Origin: Phycisphaerales bacterium
GTDB taxonomy: Bacteria > Planctomycetota > Phycisphaerae > Phycisphaerales > UBA1924
NCBI GenBank assembly: GCA_029260455.1
Contig: JAJDDF010000010.1
Coordinates: 29,865 to 93,864, forward strand
DNA: 64,000 bases
Direction of reading: 5' to 3'
Below are positions 9,581 through 19,024 of the stretch, piece after piece. The notes beneath the pieces were generated by a model. It did not search any database and had not been told where the DNA came from. It was given only the letters and a program-made list of their open reading frames with translations. Each line of letters starts with the position of its first letter. Positions within the stretch are counted from its first letter, which is position 1. A program made the translations under genes and the position numbers.

Positions 9581-9928
9581 ATGCCAAAGACACCCCAAAG
9601 ACTTGACCCGCTGCGCCGCCGTCGCGCTCCCGCCTTCCTTGTGCTGCTTGCACTCGGGCTCGGGCTCCCGGCCTGCACGCACACGTCCACGCGGCCCCAT
9701 GTGACCACCTACGCCTCACCTGCGCGACTCGCCCTTCCCACATCCGAGATCGCCCGGTTCAACGACTCAGCATTTGGCATCAGTGAATCCGCCCGGTTCG
9801 AATTTGCCCGGCGTGATCTGGCCCTCAGCGCACAAACCAGAGCCTCACTTCGGGCCACCCGGGAGTGGCCGACGCAGGCCCGCCCCCTCGAACGGCGAAT
9901 TATTTTCCACCGGTGGGAGCAGCGGTAG
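9581..9928 (+). CDS. Small hypothetical lipoprotein
   Basis: 115 residues. A basic N-terminus (RRRR) leads into a hydrophobic stretch and LPAC, a plausible lipobox. The mature part is short, arginine-rich and without recognised domains. A strong ribosome-binding site is not evident. The intact signal sequence and absence of a competing frame make it a likely real gene, but it could be a fortuitous frame. The bases from about 9930 to 10180 before the HU gene contain no gene I can support. Confidence 0.55.
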   Translation: MPKTPQRLDPLRRRRAPAFLVLLALGLGLPACTHTSTRPHVTTYASPARLALPTSEIARFNDSAFGISESARFEFARRDLALSAQTRASLRATREWPTQARPLERRIIFHRWEQR

Positions 9929-10181
9929 GGTCCGAGAACCCGCAAATATCCGAATCGGGGCGCACATCTGGGGGGACTACGAAAAGAACACCCCTAACTT
10001 GCTATGCGATTCCAACCTCAATGTTGACCGGGCTTTGCAGCTCTGGCATACTGGCACCCTGAGGTCAAGAAGCGTGTCATTCGCGCCTTTGACCTTGTTG
10101 CCCACCGGGAGTGAATTTTTTGCGCAGGCGTTCCATTCCTCTGCGCATGAGTCTCGCCCACGCCCACGCCGGAGCATGCCC

Positions 10182-10499
10182 ATGCACACCGTCACGAAAA
10201 AAGACCTGATCGATCGAATCGCAGAGCAAACCGGCCAAAAAAGGGTGGTTGTCAAATCGACGGTTCAACAGTTTCTTGATGAAGTGATTCTCGAACTTGG
10301 GAAAGGCAATCGCCTCGAGTTTCGTGATTTTGGTGTTTTCGAGCTGCGTGAACGTCGCTCACGTGTCGCCCAGAACCCCAAGACGCTTGAACCTGTCGAT
10401 GTGCCAGCCAAAAAGGTTGTCAAATTCAAGGTCGGGCGGCGCATGCAACAATCTCTCAGTGATCAGTCAGGCGATCTCAATACCTCTGGGTTGCCTTGA
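10182..10499 (+). CDS. HU/IHF-family DNA-binding protein
   Basis: 105 residues. The bacterial histone-like fold is clear: TKKDLIDRIAEQTG at the N-terminus, LEFRDFGVFELRERRSR (beta arms), QNPKT at the arm tip, and KFKVGRRM near the end. These dimeric proteins bend and compact DNA and assist replication, recombination and transcription. The frame is open far upstream, but GGAG at 10171 fits the ATG at 10182 (an ATG at 10176 is too close). The C-terminus has a short non-conserved tail. HU and IHF subgroups cannot be separated confidently by eye; the arm reads slightly IHF-like. Confidence 0.93.
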   Translation: MHTVTKKDLIDRIAEQTGQKRVVVKSTVQQFLDEVILELGKGNRLEFRDFGVFELRERRSRVAQNPKTLEPVDVPAKKVVKFKVGRRMQQSLSDQSGDLNTSGLP

Positions 10500-10640
10500 A
10501 TCAAGATGCCCTCGCAAGATCATTGATCGACGCGCTTCGTTGGCATTTGCACATTCCACCTCCCGCTGCCCCACGTTGCCCACACAACGGCGATAGTCTT
10601 GAGTCGATACATGACCTCCAGATGCTCAGGAGACCCTCGC

Positions 10641-11744
10641 ATGACCGCGATCGCGACCAACCACGTTGCTTCGATTCTTGGCACAGAAGCTGACGAATTA
10701 TTTTCCCACACCTGCACGGGTATTCCGCGCGATGCGCTGCACCTGCCCGGCCCTGATTTTGTCGGACGCATCATGCGTGATACTGATCGGCCCAATGCTG
10801 TGCTGCGCAACTTTCAGCATGTCTTGAATACCGGCAGGCTCGGGGGCACCGGGTACCTCTCGATCCTGCCAGTCGATCAGGGCATTGAACATGCTGCGGG
10901 TGCAAGCTTTGCACCCAACCAGGCGTATTTCGATCCTGACAAAATCATCGAACTTGCCCACGAAGGCGGCTGCAATGCGGTCGCGTCAACACTTGGCGTG
11001 CTTGGCTCGTGTTCGCGCAAGTGGGCGCACAAAATTCCGTTCATTGTCAAGCTCAACCACAACGAACTGCTGACCTATCCCAATACGTTCGATCAGACGC
11101 GCTACGGCAGCGCGCGTCAGGCCTTTGAAATGGGCGCTGTCGCCGTCGGCGCAACGATCTACTTCGGGAGCGACGAATCCACACGCCAAATCGATGAGGT
11201 CGCCGCGTGGTTTGAAGAAGCGCACCAGTATGGCTTGGTCACCGTGCTCTGGTGCTACATGCGCAACAACGCGTTCAAGATCAAGGGTATCGATCACCAC
11301 AATGCTTCCGACCTGAGTGCGCAGGCCAATCATCTGGGTGTGACGATTCAGGCGGACATTATCAAGCAGAAAATGCCCACGCACACCGGCGGGTACGCCG
11401 GGCTCAACATGGGCGATTCAAGCTATGGCAAATTCGACAAGCGCATCTACACCGAGCTTTCTGGTGCCAATGAAGATGGCACGGGCGGACACCCTATTGA
11501 TCTGTGCCGATACCAGGTTGCCAACTGTTACATGGGTCGCTCGCCACTCTTGAATTCAGGCGGTGAAAGCAAAGGCGCAGGCGATCTGGCAGCAGCGCTG
11601 CGCACCGCGGTGATCAACAAGCGAGCGGGGGGCATCGGTCTGATCTCCGGGCGCAAGGCATTCCAGCGCCCGATGCACGAAGGCGTGAAACTGCTCAATG
11701 CGATTCAGGATGTCTATCTTGACGAGAGTATTACCGTCGCCTGA
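10641..11744 (+). CDS. fbaB: Class I fructose-bisphosphate aldolase (FbaB/DhnA type)
   Basis: About 367 residues. The product resembles the bacterial/archaeal class I aldolases that cleave fructose 1,6-bisphosphate through a lysine Schiff base. Visible signatures are LPVDQGIEH (N-terminal), [12 protein letters not shown] with a candidate lysine, [13 protein letters not shown], and [12 protein letters not shown] near the C-terminus, a phosphate-binding region. The size fits the FbaB family. The start at 10641 is preceded by AGGAG. With the PPi-type phosphofructokinase at 55.9 kb it supplies upper glycolysis or gluconeogenesis. No other glycolytic gene is adjacent. Confidence 0.92.
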   Translation: MTAIATNHVASILGTEADELFSHTCTGIPRDALHLPGPDFVGRIMRDTDRPNAVLRNFQHVLNTGRLGGTGYLSILPVDQGIEHAAGASFAPNQAYFDPDKIIELAHEGGCNAVASTLGVLGSCSRKWAHKIPFIVKLNHNELLTYPNTFDQTRYGSARQAFEMGAVAVGATIYFGSDESTRQIDEVAAWFEEAHQYGLVTVLWCYMRNNAFKIKGIDHHNASDLSAQANHLGVTIQADIIKQKMPTHTGGYAGLNMGDSSYGKFDKRIYTELSGANEDGTGGHPIDLCRYQVANCYMGRSPLLNSGGESKGAGDLAAALRTAVINKRAGGIGLISGRKAFQRPMHEGVKLLNAIQDVYLDESITVA

Positions 11745-11782
11745 TTGTGAATCTTGGGACTATGCCTTGCTGTATACCCAGC

Positions 11783-12394
11783 ATGAAAATCTTCATGCTC
11801 GCTTTTGTTGTTGTGTTCTGTTCCAGCCTCATCGGATGCGCCCACCCCAACATGCAGACGGTGACACGCTTTCGAGCGGCGAGGGCTGAACATGACTGGG
11901 CCGACGCGAGAGCATTCTTGAGCGAAGACCCCCGCAGGTGGTGGGGCCAACACGAAGGTGACGGCTCGCCGTGGCGCTTGCAAAAAGGTGGACGCTGGAA
12001 GGAATGGGATCAACACTTTCACGGAAGCTCCGTACCCGGATCCTGGCACATATCGCCCGATGGCCTCGAAGTCTGGGCCGTGTTTGCTGAGATCAACGAC
12101 TACTATCGCCTCACTGAACGCGGCTACCAACACCACCGTCAAACATACTTCTTTGACGATTTCGGACTCATCACTGGTCTCTTGATTTCAAGTGAGCCCG
12201 AAATTCCGGGGACGCCCGCTGGGCGAGCTGATGAGTTTGCGACTTGGGGTGCTGCCAATCATCAGGAGGAGTGGGCGTATCTTCGCCCTGGCGGAAAAAT
12301 TGACCCTACTGGTGATCGGTCCGAGCGAACTCGGCGTTTGCTCGAATTGTGGCGCGCCGAAATTGGCCTGCCACCGATCAACCCAATCGAATAG
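11783..12394 (+). CDS. Hypothetical lipoprotein
   Basis: About 203 residues. The ATG at 11783 gives a clean signal peptide, MKIFMLAFVVVFCS, with lipobox LIGC. The mature protein begins with a helical segment (RFRAARAEHDWADARAFL), contains a tryptophan-rich patch (RRWWGQ, GRWKEWDQHF) and then strand-like sequence. The order is reminiscent of a small cone-shaped (NTF2/SnoaL-like) domain, but no signature proves it. It lies 38 bp after the aldolase and ends 3 bp from the stop of the convergent riboflavin synthase gene. Function unknown. Confidence 0.75.
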   Translation: MKIFMLAFVVVFCSSLIGCAHPNMQTVTRFRAARAEHDWADARAFLSEDPRRWWGQHEGDGSPWRLQKGGRWKEWDQHFHGSSVPGSWHISPDGLEVWAVFAEINDYYRLTERGYQHHRQTYFFDDFGLITGLLISSEPEIPGTPAGRADEFATWGAANHQEEWAYLRPGGKIDPTGDRSERTRRLLELWRAEIGLPPINPIE

Positions 12395-12397
12395 CAC

Positions 12398-13000
12398 TCA
12401 CTGGTTGTGCATTGCTTCAAGATAGTGCGCCACCTGACGGGCGATGACGTCCGTCTCGATGTTGCTTTGATCGTCTGTCTTGAGTTTGCCCAGTGTCGTG
12501 CACTCGAGTGTGACTGGAATCAGGGCTACGTCAAATGAATCCGCATTCACACATGCCACGGTGAGTGATACACCATCGATCGTTATTGATCCCTTGGGGG
12601 CAATCAACGGCATCAATTCAATCGGAGGCGCGATGTCGACGCGCCATTCGCCGTCTGCCTTGTTGATTGAGCGCACCTTGCCCACGCCATCAACGTGCCC
12701 CTGCACGATGTGTCCGCCAAAGAGGGTGTCTACCCGGGATGCATGCTCCAGATTCACTTTGTCGCCCGGGGCAAGCCCGGAGAGCGTGGTCCGGGCGATG
12801 GATTCCGGGATGACATCAAAGCTCGCAAGGCCGTCCTGCTCGATGCGGGTGACGGTCAGGCAGACCCCGGCAATTGAAATCGAATCACCAACCGAAGGTG
12901 TATGATCCCATCCACGAAAATGAATCTGCAAGGCAATCCCCTGCGAATGGCTTTGCACACCCGCGACCTCGCCAACAGCCTGAACAAGCCCAGTGAACAT
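12398..13000 (-). CDS. ribE: Riboflavin synthase, alpha chain
   Basis: 200 residues. The enzyme dismutates two 6,7-dimethyl-8-ribityllumazines to riboflavin. The protein has the expected tandem beta-barrel repeats: MFTGLVQ at the start, SVGDSISIAGVCLTV in repeat one and APKGSITIDGVSLTV in repeat two, each with the lumazine-binding pattern, and GGHIVQGHVDGVG between them. The length is typical. The start at MFTGL (13000) is chosen from family convention; ATG at 13030 is an in-frame alternative and neither has a strong ribosome-binding site. It is separated from the ribBA gene at 42.3 kb, so riboflavin genes are scattered. It is divergent from the PQQ-propeller gene. Confidence 0.96.
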   Translation of the reverse strand: MFTGLVQAVGEVAGVQSHSQGIALQIHFRGWDHTPSVGDSISIAGVCLTVTRIEQDGLASFDVIPESIARTTLSGLAPGDKVNLEHASRVDTLFGGHIVQGHVDGVGKVRSINKADGEWRVDIAPPIELMPLIAPKGSITIDGVSLTVACVNADSFDVALIPVTLECTTLGKLKTDDQSNIETDVIARQVAHYLEAMHNQ

Positions 13001-13159
13001 GGGGTGAGCATAGGGTTCTTGCTGCGACATCGCGTCAATGTGTCTTATTTGACCCTGCGGGAGCGGGGCCGGATACTGACGCTGGTGGATCGCCTCGCGA
13101 GGGTGGGTGTGCTGCGGGCGAAGGCGAAGAATCTTCCTTAGTTTTCGAGGTGTGCTGCG

Positions 13160-14323
13160 ATGGGCAAATGGACGGTATCGGTACCCACTTTCCTGACGGC
13201 AAGCCTTTGTGCTGTAGCGCTCTCCGGATGCGCCTCGCAATCGGGCAGTGCGCCCTACGCAAGCCCCGGTGCGATGGACGCCTCCCGCACCCGGATGAGC
13301 GATGCGTCAAACCCGGATGTGCCCGCGGCCACGGCGGCGCTTCGAAAGCTCGGGTACCAACTTGAATGGTTCGTCCCCGATGCCGTCACCGAAGGCGTGC
13401 GCTTTCTCGATCCAGTTGATGACATTCTGCTTGTCCATGATGGGCGCAATGTGTTGTCCGCTCGCGAGGTCACGACTGGAAAACGGCGCTGGAGTGTGAC
13501 CCTTGCAACACCTGTTGCGAAATATGTCGGCAACATCCGCATAGATGATCGCGTGCTTGCATCGAGTGAAAACAGCATTCAGATTCTGAGTGCCAAGACT
13601 GGTGACTTACTGGAACGCCAGCGTCTGGCAACCCTGGCCAATACGGCACCTCTGCACCTTGGTCGCATTCTTGTGTATGGCTGTTCTTCTGGTGAAGTCC
13701 TGGGTCATGATATCGCCACCGGATACAAGAAGTGGGGGCACATGCTCGAAGGTCGCATCGTCGCAACGCCGGTGCGCGCCGGGAAGCGCGCCATCGCGGT
13801 GAGTCAGACCGGTGAAGTCCTCGCAGTTGATCCGATCACCGGGCGCGGTTCACGGCCACAACGGCCGCTTTATGCTGGCCTTGACAACAATCCTGTCACC
13901 GATGGTCGCCTTGTTGTGATCGCGGGGCTTGATCAATCAATCTATGGCTTCAATCATGCAGACCTTTCGCGGCGGTGGCGCATGCGCACCGACAGGCCGC
14001 TGCACGATCAGCCAACGTTGCACAATCGCACAGCGTATGTCGCAATTCCTGACACGGGCCTGCGGGCGATTGATGGCTCATCGGGTGATGAGAAGTGGAC
14101 CACGGCGGGCGTGCAGGGCGCTGTGATCGCAACGGCACAAGGCGACTTGATTGTGTGGGATGGCTCGACGATGAGCCAAGTTGATCCGAATCGCGGCGAT
14201 GTTGTGACAAGTGAACATGTGCCGGGTGTTTCGAAACTGATCACAGAAGAGTTCGCCGATGGCGCGCTCTATCTCGTGACAACCGACGGCACGTTGGCCA
14301 AGTATTCCCGCCGACGTCGGTGA
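13160..14323 (+). CDS. PQQ-like beta-propeller lipoprotein
   Basis: 387 residues. A signal peptide ends in LSGC, so it is probably a lipoprotein. The mature region carries repeated propeller blades with the pattern 'G.v.a.d..tG...W': VTTGKRRW, IATGYKKWG, VDPITGRG, SSGDEKWTT. It resembles BamB, the outer-membrane assembly scaffold, and PQQ enzyme-repeat proteins, but lacks residues that would show PQQ binding. Start at ATG 13160, with GAGGTG about 9 bp upstream. Its stop overlaps the GTG start of purH (GTGA), suggesting translational coupling despite the unrelated role. Confidence 0.85.
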   Translation: MGKWTVSVPTFLTASLCAVALSGCASQSGSAPYASPGAMDASRTRMSDASNPDVPAATAALRKLGYQLEWFVPDAVTEGVRFLDPVDDILLVHDGRNVLSAREVTTGKRRWSVTLATPVAKYVGNIRIDDRVLASSENSIQILSAKTGDLLERQRLATLANTAPLHLGRILVYGCSSGEVLGHDIATGYKKWGHMLEGRIVATPVRAGKRAIAVSQTGEVLAVDPITGRGSRPQRPLYAGLDNNPVTDGRLVVIAGLDQSIYGFNHADLSRRWRMRTDRPLHDQPTLHNRTAYVAIPDTGLRAIDGSSGDEKWTTAGVQGAVIATAQGDLIVWDGSTMSQVDPNRGDVVTSEHVPGVSKLITEEFADGALYLVTTDGTLAKYSRRRR

Positions 14324-15966
14324 GCGCTGAGACACCACCAACTGAATCTACCTTGCCCGATCTCGTACCTGTGCGCCGGGCATTGTTGTCTGTAAGTGAC
14401 AAACGCGGCATCGTGGAATTCGCGCGCGGGCTGCACGAGCTTGGCATCGAACTGATCTCGACCGGCGGCACAGCCAAGGCGCTCGAAGATGCAGGCCTAC
14501 CGGTGATTCGCGTGGAAGAAGTGACCGGTGCGCCGGAGATGCTTGATGGGCGCGTCAAAACGCTTCACCCGAAGATTCACGCGGGCATTCTCGCACAGCG
14601 CACGCCGGAGCACTTGAAGCAGTTGGAAGCGGAAGGCATCACGCCGATCGATCTGGTGTGCGTGAATCTCTATCCCTTCGAGCAGACGATCGCGAAGGAA
14701 GGCGTCACTGAGGAAGAGGCGATCGAGCAGATCGACATCGGCGGGCCGGCGATGCTGCGCGCCGCAGCGAAGAACTATGCGTGGGTGACGGTGGTGAGTG
14801 ATCCGAGTGCATACGAGTGCACGCTGGTTGAGCTCAGGGGTCTGAAGTCCCATTCATATTTGAAAGCGCGCCGTGCACTCTCGAGAAGCACGTTCCAGCA
14901 ATCTGCGGGATACGACTCAGCAATCGCTTCGTACATGGCACGAGACATAGGCGAAAGTGGCCGGGCACCGCATTTCGTGGATCTCAAACTGTCATTGCGC
15001 AATTGGCTGCGTTATGGCGAGAATCCACACCAACGAGCGTCATTGAATCTGAAGATGAGCGGCGCGTTCGCGATCGGCGAACTCACCACCAGTTGGGGCC
15101 AGATCTCGGGCAAAGAACTGAGCTATAACAATTTCCTCGATGCTTCAGCGGCGTTGGAATCCGTCATAGATTTGGCGCGTGCTATGCCGAGTTTGTGCCA
15201 TGCTGCAGTCGTTAAGCACACCAACCCATGCGGAATGGGCTCCGCAAGCAAGATCGACGGGGCCATGAGACTCGCGCTGGATGGCGATCCGATGGCCGCC
15301 TTTGGCGGCATTCTTGCGTCGTCGTATTCCATCACAAACGATGTTGCACAAACAATTGTCGACACCGCGAAGTTTCTGGAAGTTGTCTTTGCGCCGTGGT
15401 ACGCCGAGGATGCCCAACAAATACTTTCAGCCAAGTGGCCCAATGTTCGCCTGCTTGAAATAGGCGAAGTCGATCTCAGCGCTCCGCCCCATTCCCCCCG
15501 CAGAACCATTCGTTCCATCCTGGGTGGCGTGTTGATTCAAGATGCTGATGAGCACATCCCCGATCCTGCAACATGGCAACATCGCGCAGGACCAAAGCCG
15601 ACCGATGAACAACTGCGCGTGGGCGTGCTCGCGGTGATCGCCTCAAAGCATCTCACATCGAACGCGATTTCCATCGCCGCGCTCAATGACAATGACCCCA
15701 TGCTCGTCGGCGGCGGCGCGGGGCAAATGGATCGCGTGGCAAGCTGCAAGATCGCCATCGAAAAAGCTGGGCCACGTGCGCAAGGCGCAGTCGCAGCATC
15801 TGATGCGTTCTTTCCCTTCGATGATGGGCCGAAGTTGCTCATTGATGCGGGCGTCACCTGCATCATTCACCCGGGCGGCTCGAAGCGCGACGACGATACC
15901 TTCAAGCTCTGCGAAGCGCGCGGCGTCACCTGCATCACCACAGGCATTCGCCATTTCAGGCATTAG
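14320..15966 (+). CDS. purH: Bifunctional AICAR transformylase / IMP cyclohydrolase
   Basis: 548 residues. It catalyses the last two steps of de novo IMP synthesis. The N-terminal MGS-like cyclohydrolase domain (about 18-150) shows RRALLSVSDKRG, ISTGGTAKAL and VKTLHPKIHAGIL. The transformylase domain has YGENPHQ, GKELSYNNFLD, the catalytic VKHTNPCG and GGGAGQMDRVASC. The total is slightly longer than the E. coli enzyme. The GTG start overlaps the preceding stop by 4 bp. The stop lies next to a short repeat containing a GACCG/CGGTC hairpin. Confidence 0.97.
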   Translation: MSAETPPTESTLPDLVPVRRALLSVSDKRGIVEFARGLHELGIELISTGGTAKALEDAGLPVIRVEEVTGAPEMLDGRVKTLHPKIHAGILAQRTPEHLKQLEAEGITPIDLVCVNLYPFEQTIAKEGVTEEEAIEQIDIGGPAMLRAAAKNYAWVTVVSDPSAYECTLVELRGLKSHSYLKARRALSRSTFQQSAGYDSAIASYMARDIGESGRAPHFVDLKLSLRNWLRYGENPHQRASLNLKMSGAFAIGELTTSWGQISGKELSYNNFLDASAALESVIDLARAMPSLCHAAVVKHTNPCGMGSASKIDGAMRLALDGDPMAAFGGILASSYSITNDVAQTIVDTAKFLEVVFAPWYAEDAQQILSAKWPNVRLLEIGEVDLSAPPHSPRRTIRSILGGVLIQDADEHIPDPATWQHRAGPKPTDEQLRVGVLAVIASKHLTSNAISIAALNDNDPMLVGGGAGQMDRVASCKIAIEKAGPRAQGAVAASDAFFPFDDGPKLLIDAGVTCIIHPGGSKRDDDTFKLCEARGVTCITTGIRHFRH

Positions 15967-15967
15967 T

Positions 15968-16000
15968 TCTCACGAGCCGCGACCGTGAGGAAGCGGTCTT
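15968..16000 (+). repeat. Short repeat with GAGCCGCGACCG motif
   Basis: The bases GAGCCGCGACCGTGAGGAAG start at 15973, two nucleotides after the end of purH, and contain a GACCG/CGGTC hairpin. I believe this word is a widespread intergenic repeat in planctomycete genomes, from memory only. One copy is visible in this window. The rest of the gap up to 16167 has no gene apart from the GGAGAGG ribosome-binding site of the HNH gene. Confidence 0.45.
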
Positions 16001-16166
16001 TGATCGCGTCTATCGGACGCGCCGGAAATGTCCCATACATTCCAGTTCGCCCCGCCAAACGCCGGAAGCACCAACAAAACGCCTACACCATTGCCTTTGG
16101 CGGGTTGCGTCGATACTGTAAGGAAGTCTGCGGTGTGCCCAACGGCATATCGGAGAGGGATTCACC

Positions 16167-16901
16167 GTGAGCAATCGGCACGCCAAATCGAACGGGCGCC
16201 GCCCGAAACGCAACGCCGAGCACTTCGGTCGTGGGGATTTCGCCACTCCAGATGGAGCCCTTCCCTTCACGCTAACATCCGGGCTCGATGCCAAAGTGCT
16301 GATTTTGAATCGCAATTATCTTGCGATTCGTGTGACATCTGCGCGCCGCGCCTTTGGCATGTTGTTTCGTGATCTTGCAGAAGTGATTCACGTCGACAAC
16401 GGTCAGTACCTGTCGTACGACTTCGAGACCTGGACTGAGCTTTCTGCGATGCGCGAAGATTTCGAAGAGGATCATTTTGCCCACCACGACTGGATTCAGG
16501 CGGTGCGTTTTGAACTTGCGGTGCCGAAGGTGATTCGTTTGCTTGGCTATGACCGCCTGCCCCGGCAAACGGTGAAACTCAATCGGCGCAACTTGTTTGC
16601 GCGCGATCGCAACCAGTGTCAATACTGCGGGCGTCACTTCCCGACCAGCGAGCTTTCGATCGATCATGTGCTGCCGCGCACGCAGGGTGGGGGCGACAGT
16701 TGGACGAATCTTGTGTGTGCCTGCGTGCGGTGCAATGCGCGCAAGGGCGGCCGCACACCCGAACAGGCGGGGATCGCCCTTGTTCGCAAGCCTCTTCAGC
16801 CCAAGCGCAACCCGATGATTTCGCTGCGCTTAGGGCAGGATCGATATGAGCCGTGGAAGGCCTTTCTTGATAATGCCTACTGGTCTGTGGAGCTGCGGTA
16901 G
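16167..16901 (+). CDS. HNH endonuclease-domain protein
   Basis: 244 residues. An N-terminal domain of about 130 residues (KVLILNRNYLAIRV, RRAFGMLFRDLAEV) is followed by the HNH fold at about 150-205: CQYCGRHFP, LSIDHVLPRTQGG, WTNLVCACVRCNARKGG. The two CxxC pairs and the His and Asn expected of the metal-binding nuclease core are all present. This architecture is common in free-standing bacterial HNH proteins whose biological role is mostly unknown; it is not obviously part of a restriction system. GTG start with GGAGAGG about 11 bp upstream. No methyltransferase or other defence gene is next to it. Confidence 0.9.
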   Translation: MSNRHAKSNGRRPKRNAEHFGRGDFATPDGALPFTLTSGLDAKVLILNRNYLAIRVTSARRAFGMLFRDLAEVIHVDNGQYLSYDFETWTELSAMREDFEEDHFAHHDWIQAVRFELAVPKVIRLLGYDRLPRQTVKLNRRNLFARDRNQCQYCGRHFPTSELSIDHVLPRTQGGGDSWTNLVCACVRCNARKGGRTPEQAGIALVRKPLQPKRNPMISLRLGQDRYEPWKAFLDNAYWSVELR

Positions 16902-16907
16902 GCTGGA

Positions 16908-16938
16908 AAGCTGGCGGGCGAGACGCCCACCCCACCTA
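16908..16938. repeat. Intergenic repeat, family C
   Basis: An inverted-orientation copy of the GGTGGGCGTCTCGCCC word, with internal self-complementarity (GGCGGGCGAGACGCCC). Other copies lie at about 28752 (inside dus), 32659 and 33550. It sits just after the HNH stop codon and before the DUF4097 gene. Confidence 0.7.
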
Positions 16939-16986
16939 GATTGGGCACACTTGCAACCCGACAAGCAGATTCCCCAATACCAGAGT

Positions 16987-17862
16987 ATGAAATACTTCAC
17001 ACCTGCACTCGCACTGGCCGGTCTGTCCATGTTCACCCTTCTCGGAGCAGGCGGGTGCGCCGGGTTTGGACGCCCCACCTACGGCCTAGAACAAACGCTT
17101 TCTCCAGCGCATATCTCTGACATGCCCATTCAGGTCAAGTCGCGCAACGGGACCATCTCTATTCAGTCTCACGCAGGCAGCGCGGTGGAGATCACTGCCC
17201 GACTTCGCAGTATGGATGAACAGCGAGTCCACGACGCTCAGATCAGTGCCGTTCGCGACACCGACGGCACTCTTGCCATTGGAGTCACCTGGCCCGAGGG
17301 CAAGCGGCACTCCAATGATGGGTGCTCATTCGACATTCTCGTGCCCGATGCCAATGGCGTCAGCGTACGCACCTCGAACGGACGCATTACCCTCGCGGGC
17401 CTCTCAGGTGCGCTCGATGCAAGAACCACCAACGGACGGATCACCATCTCATCGCACGATGGACCGATCAATGTCAATACTACAAATGGGCGCATTGTCA
17501 TCACTGATGCAACAAGTGCCGTGGCGGTCGACACGACCAACGGTGCTATCAAGGTGTCGCTGACTGATGACAATCCGGGGCCGGTGAATCTTGATACGTC
17601 CAATGGACAAGTGACACTCGCAGTCGGGCCCGCATTCGTTGGCACGCTGAGCGCAGATACATCGAATGGGCGCGTACACTTCGGGCCGTTCCCGGATGGC
17701 TACGCCGTGAGCAATCTCTCGGTTTCAAAGTCCGAGGGCAGTGCGCTCTTTGGGGGACACGCCTCAACCATGGATAGCACCGCGACATTTGGCGACTCGA
17801 ACGCTGCCGAGTCCATCGTCGATACTTCCAATGGTTCGGTCACGGTCAAAGGGCGAAGCTGA
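16987..17862 (+). CDS. DUF4097-like beta-helix surface protein
   Basis: About 291 residues. An N-terminal hydrophobic segment ends near GAGGC, a weak lipobox. Most of the protein is a ladder of roughly 20-residue repeats built on T/S-N-G-R-I/V: SNGRITL, TNGRITI, TNGRIVI, TNGAIKV, SNGQVTL, SNGRVHF, then SNGSVTV. This is the DUF4097/DUF4098 pattern, expected to form a right-handed beta-helix exposed outside the cytoplasm. The family has no established enzymatic activity. The start at 16987 gives the shortest plausible signal peptide, but a longer frame begins at 16846. Confidence 0.85.
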   Translation: MKYFTPALALAGLSMFTLLGAGGCAGFGRPTYGLEQTLSPAHISDMPIQVKSRNGTISIQSHAGSAVEITARLRSMDEQRVHDAQISAVRDTDGTLAIGVTWPEGKRHSNDGCSFDILVPDANGVSVRTSNGRITLAGLSGALDARTTNGRITISSHDGPINVNTTNGRIVITDATSAVAVDTTNGAIKVSLTDDNPGPVNLDTSNGQVTLAVGPAFVGTLSADTSNGRVHFGPFPDGYAVSNLSVSKSEGSALFGGHASTMDSTATFGDSNAAESIVDTSNGSVTVKGRS

Positions 17863-17896
17863 CGCCTAGTAGTGCGGCACTGCCTACACTGGGTGC

Positions 17897-19024
17897 ATGA
17901 CTCAGGCATCCGTATCGTCGCATGAACACGCCCTTAATTCTGCGCCCTATGCACCTCTCTTTGAGCCTATTTCTATAGGTTCACTGCGCCTGCGCAATCG
18001 CATCGCGATGGCACCGATGACGCGCCGATTGACCAACGGCACGGTGCCGGGCCAGGCACACGCCACCTATTACGCGCGCTTCGCACAAGGCGGCACGGGC
18101 CTGGTCATCACCGAAGGCACGCACATCGATGATGGGCACTCGGTCGATGCCGACGACACGCCCGCGCTCTTTGGCCCCGAGCACATCGCAAGGTGGAAGC
18201 TCGTTACCGATGCTGTGCATCACGCGGGCGGTGCAATTGCCTGTCAGCTCTGGCACACGGGTCGGCACGGGCGCGATCCCATCGCGCCTTCTGCAGTGCC
18301 AGTGAAGAACGCTGATGGCACGACCAAGCCAGTTCCTCGCGAAATGACGCGCGATGATATGGATCAGGTGCGCGATGCATTTGCGCACGCTGGGACATGC
18401 GCCCAGCATGCAGGCTTTGATGCCATCGAGTTGCACGGTGCGCATGGGTATCTCCTCGAAAGCTTCCTCTCGCCAGCAACAAACACGCGCACCGATGACT
18501 ATGGCGGCACGCTTGCCAACCGCATGCGATATCCACTTGAAGTCGTGCGCACGGTGCGCACTGCGGTCGGGCCGAGTTATCCGATCATCTACCGGTTCAG
18601 TCAGTGGAAGATCGAAGATTACGCTGCGGCGAGCTTTGCCAATCCCGATGAGCTTGGCGTCTTCGTGTGTGCCCTGCGCGATGCGGGTGTTGACATTCTC
18701 CATGTTTCGACCCGCGATGCGACCGCCCCTGGGTATCCCGAGGCTCACCCGACGCGCACGCTTGCCGGGTGGTCGAAGAAGTTGTCGACCCTGCCGACGA
18801 TTGCCGTTGGGCGGGTCAGCGTGTCGCAGAGCATGGGTGAAACTGGCGCGATCGCGACGACCGATCCTGCACCCGCAGCAGCACTTATCCGTGATGGTGA
18901 AACTGACGTGATCGCGGTGGGGCGCGCATTGATCGCCAACCCGGACTGGTGCGAACGTGTCCGCGCCGGGAAGTGGCATGATCTTAAGGCGTTTGATAAA
19001 GCGATGTTGAAAACGCTTGACTAG
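17897..19024 (+). CDS. Old Yellow Enzyme-family NADH:flavin oxidoreductase
   Basis: 375 residues, a single FMN-binding TIM barrel. Recognisable blocks are LRNRIAMAPMTRR, YYARFAQGGTGLVITEGT, QLWHTGRHG, ELHGAHGYLLESFLSP and TRTDDYGG, then an AVGRALIANPDW-type C-terminal phosphate-binding motif. Members reduce alpha,beta-unsaturated carbonyls or nitro compounds. No C-terminal Fe-S or NAD-binding domains are present, so it is a classical short OYE rather than a 2,4-dienoyl-CoA reductase type. The physiological substrate is unknown. Its stop overlaps the stop of the convergent pdxH gene at a CTAG. Confidence 0.94.
   Translation: MTQASVSSHEHALNSAPYAPLFEPISIGSLRLRNRIAMAPMTRRLTNGTVPGQAHATYYARFAQGGTGLVITEGTHIDDGHSVDADDTPALFGPEHIARWKLVTDAVHHAGGAIACQLWHTGRHGRDPIAPSAVPVKNADGTTKPVPREMTRDDMDQVRDAFAHAGTCAQHAGFDAIELHGAHGYLLESFLSPATNTRTDDYGGTLANRMRYPLEVVRTVRTAVGPSYPIIYRFSQWKIEDYAAASFANPDELGVFVCALRDAGVDILHVSTRDATAPGYPEAHPTRTLAGWSKKLSTLPTIAVGRVSVSQSMGETGAIATTDPAPAAALIRDGETDVIAVGRALIANPDWCERVRAGKWHDLKAFDKAMLKTLD

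Noticed and set aside
16167..16901. HNH gene as part of a restriction or defence island
   Set aside because: No methyltransferase, specificity or known defence partners lie nearby; the neighbours are purH and a surface lipoprotein.
17981..18979. 332-codon minus-strand frame opposite the OYE gene
   Set aside because: Antisense shadow; the plus strand has the complete OYE signature.
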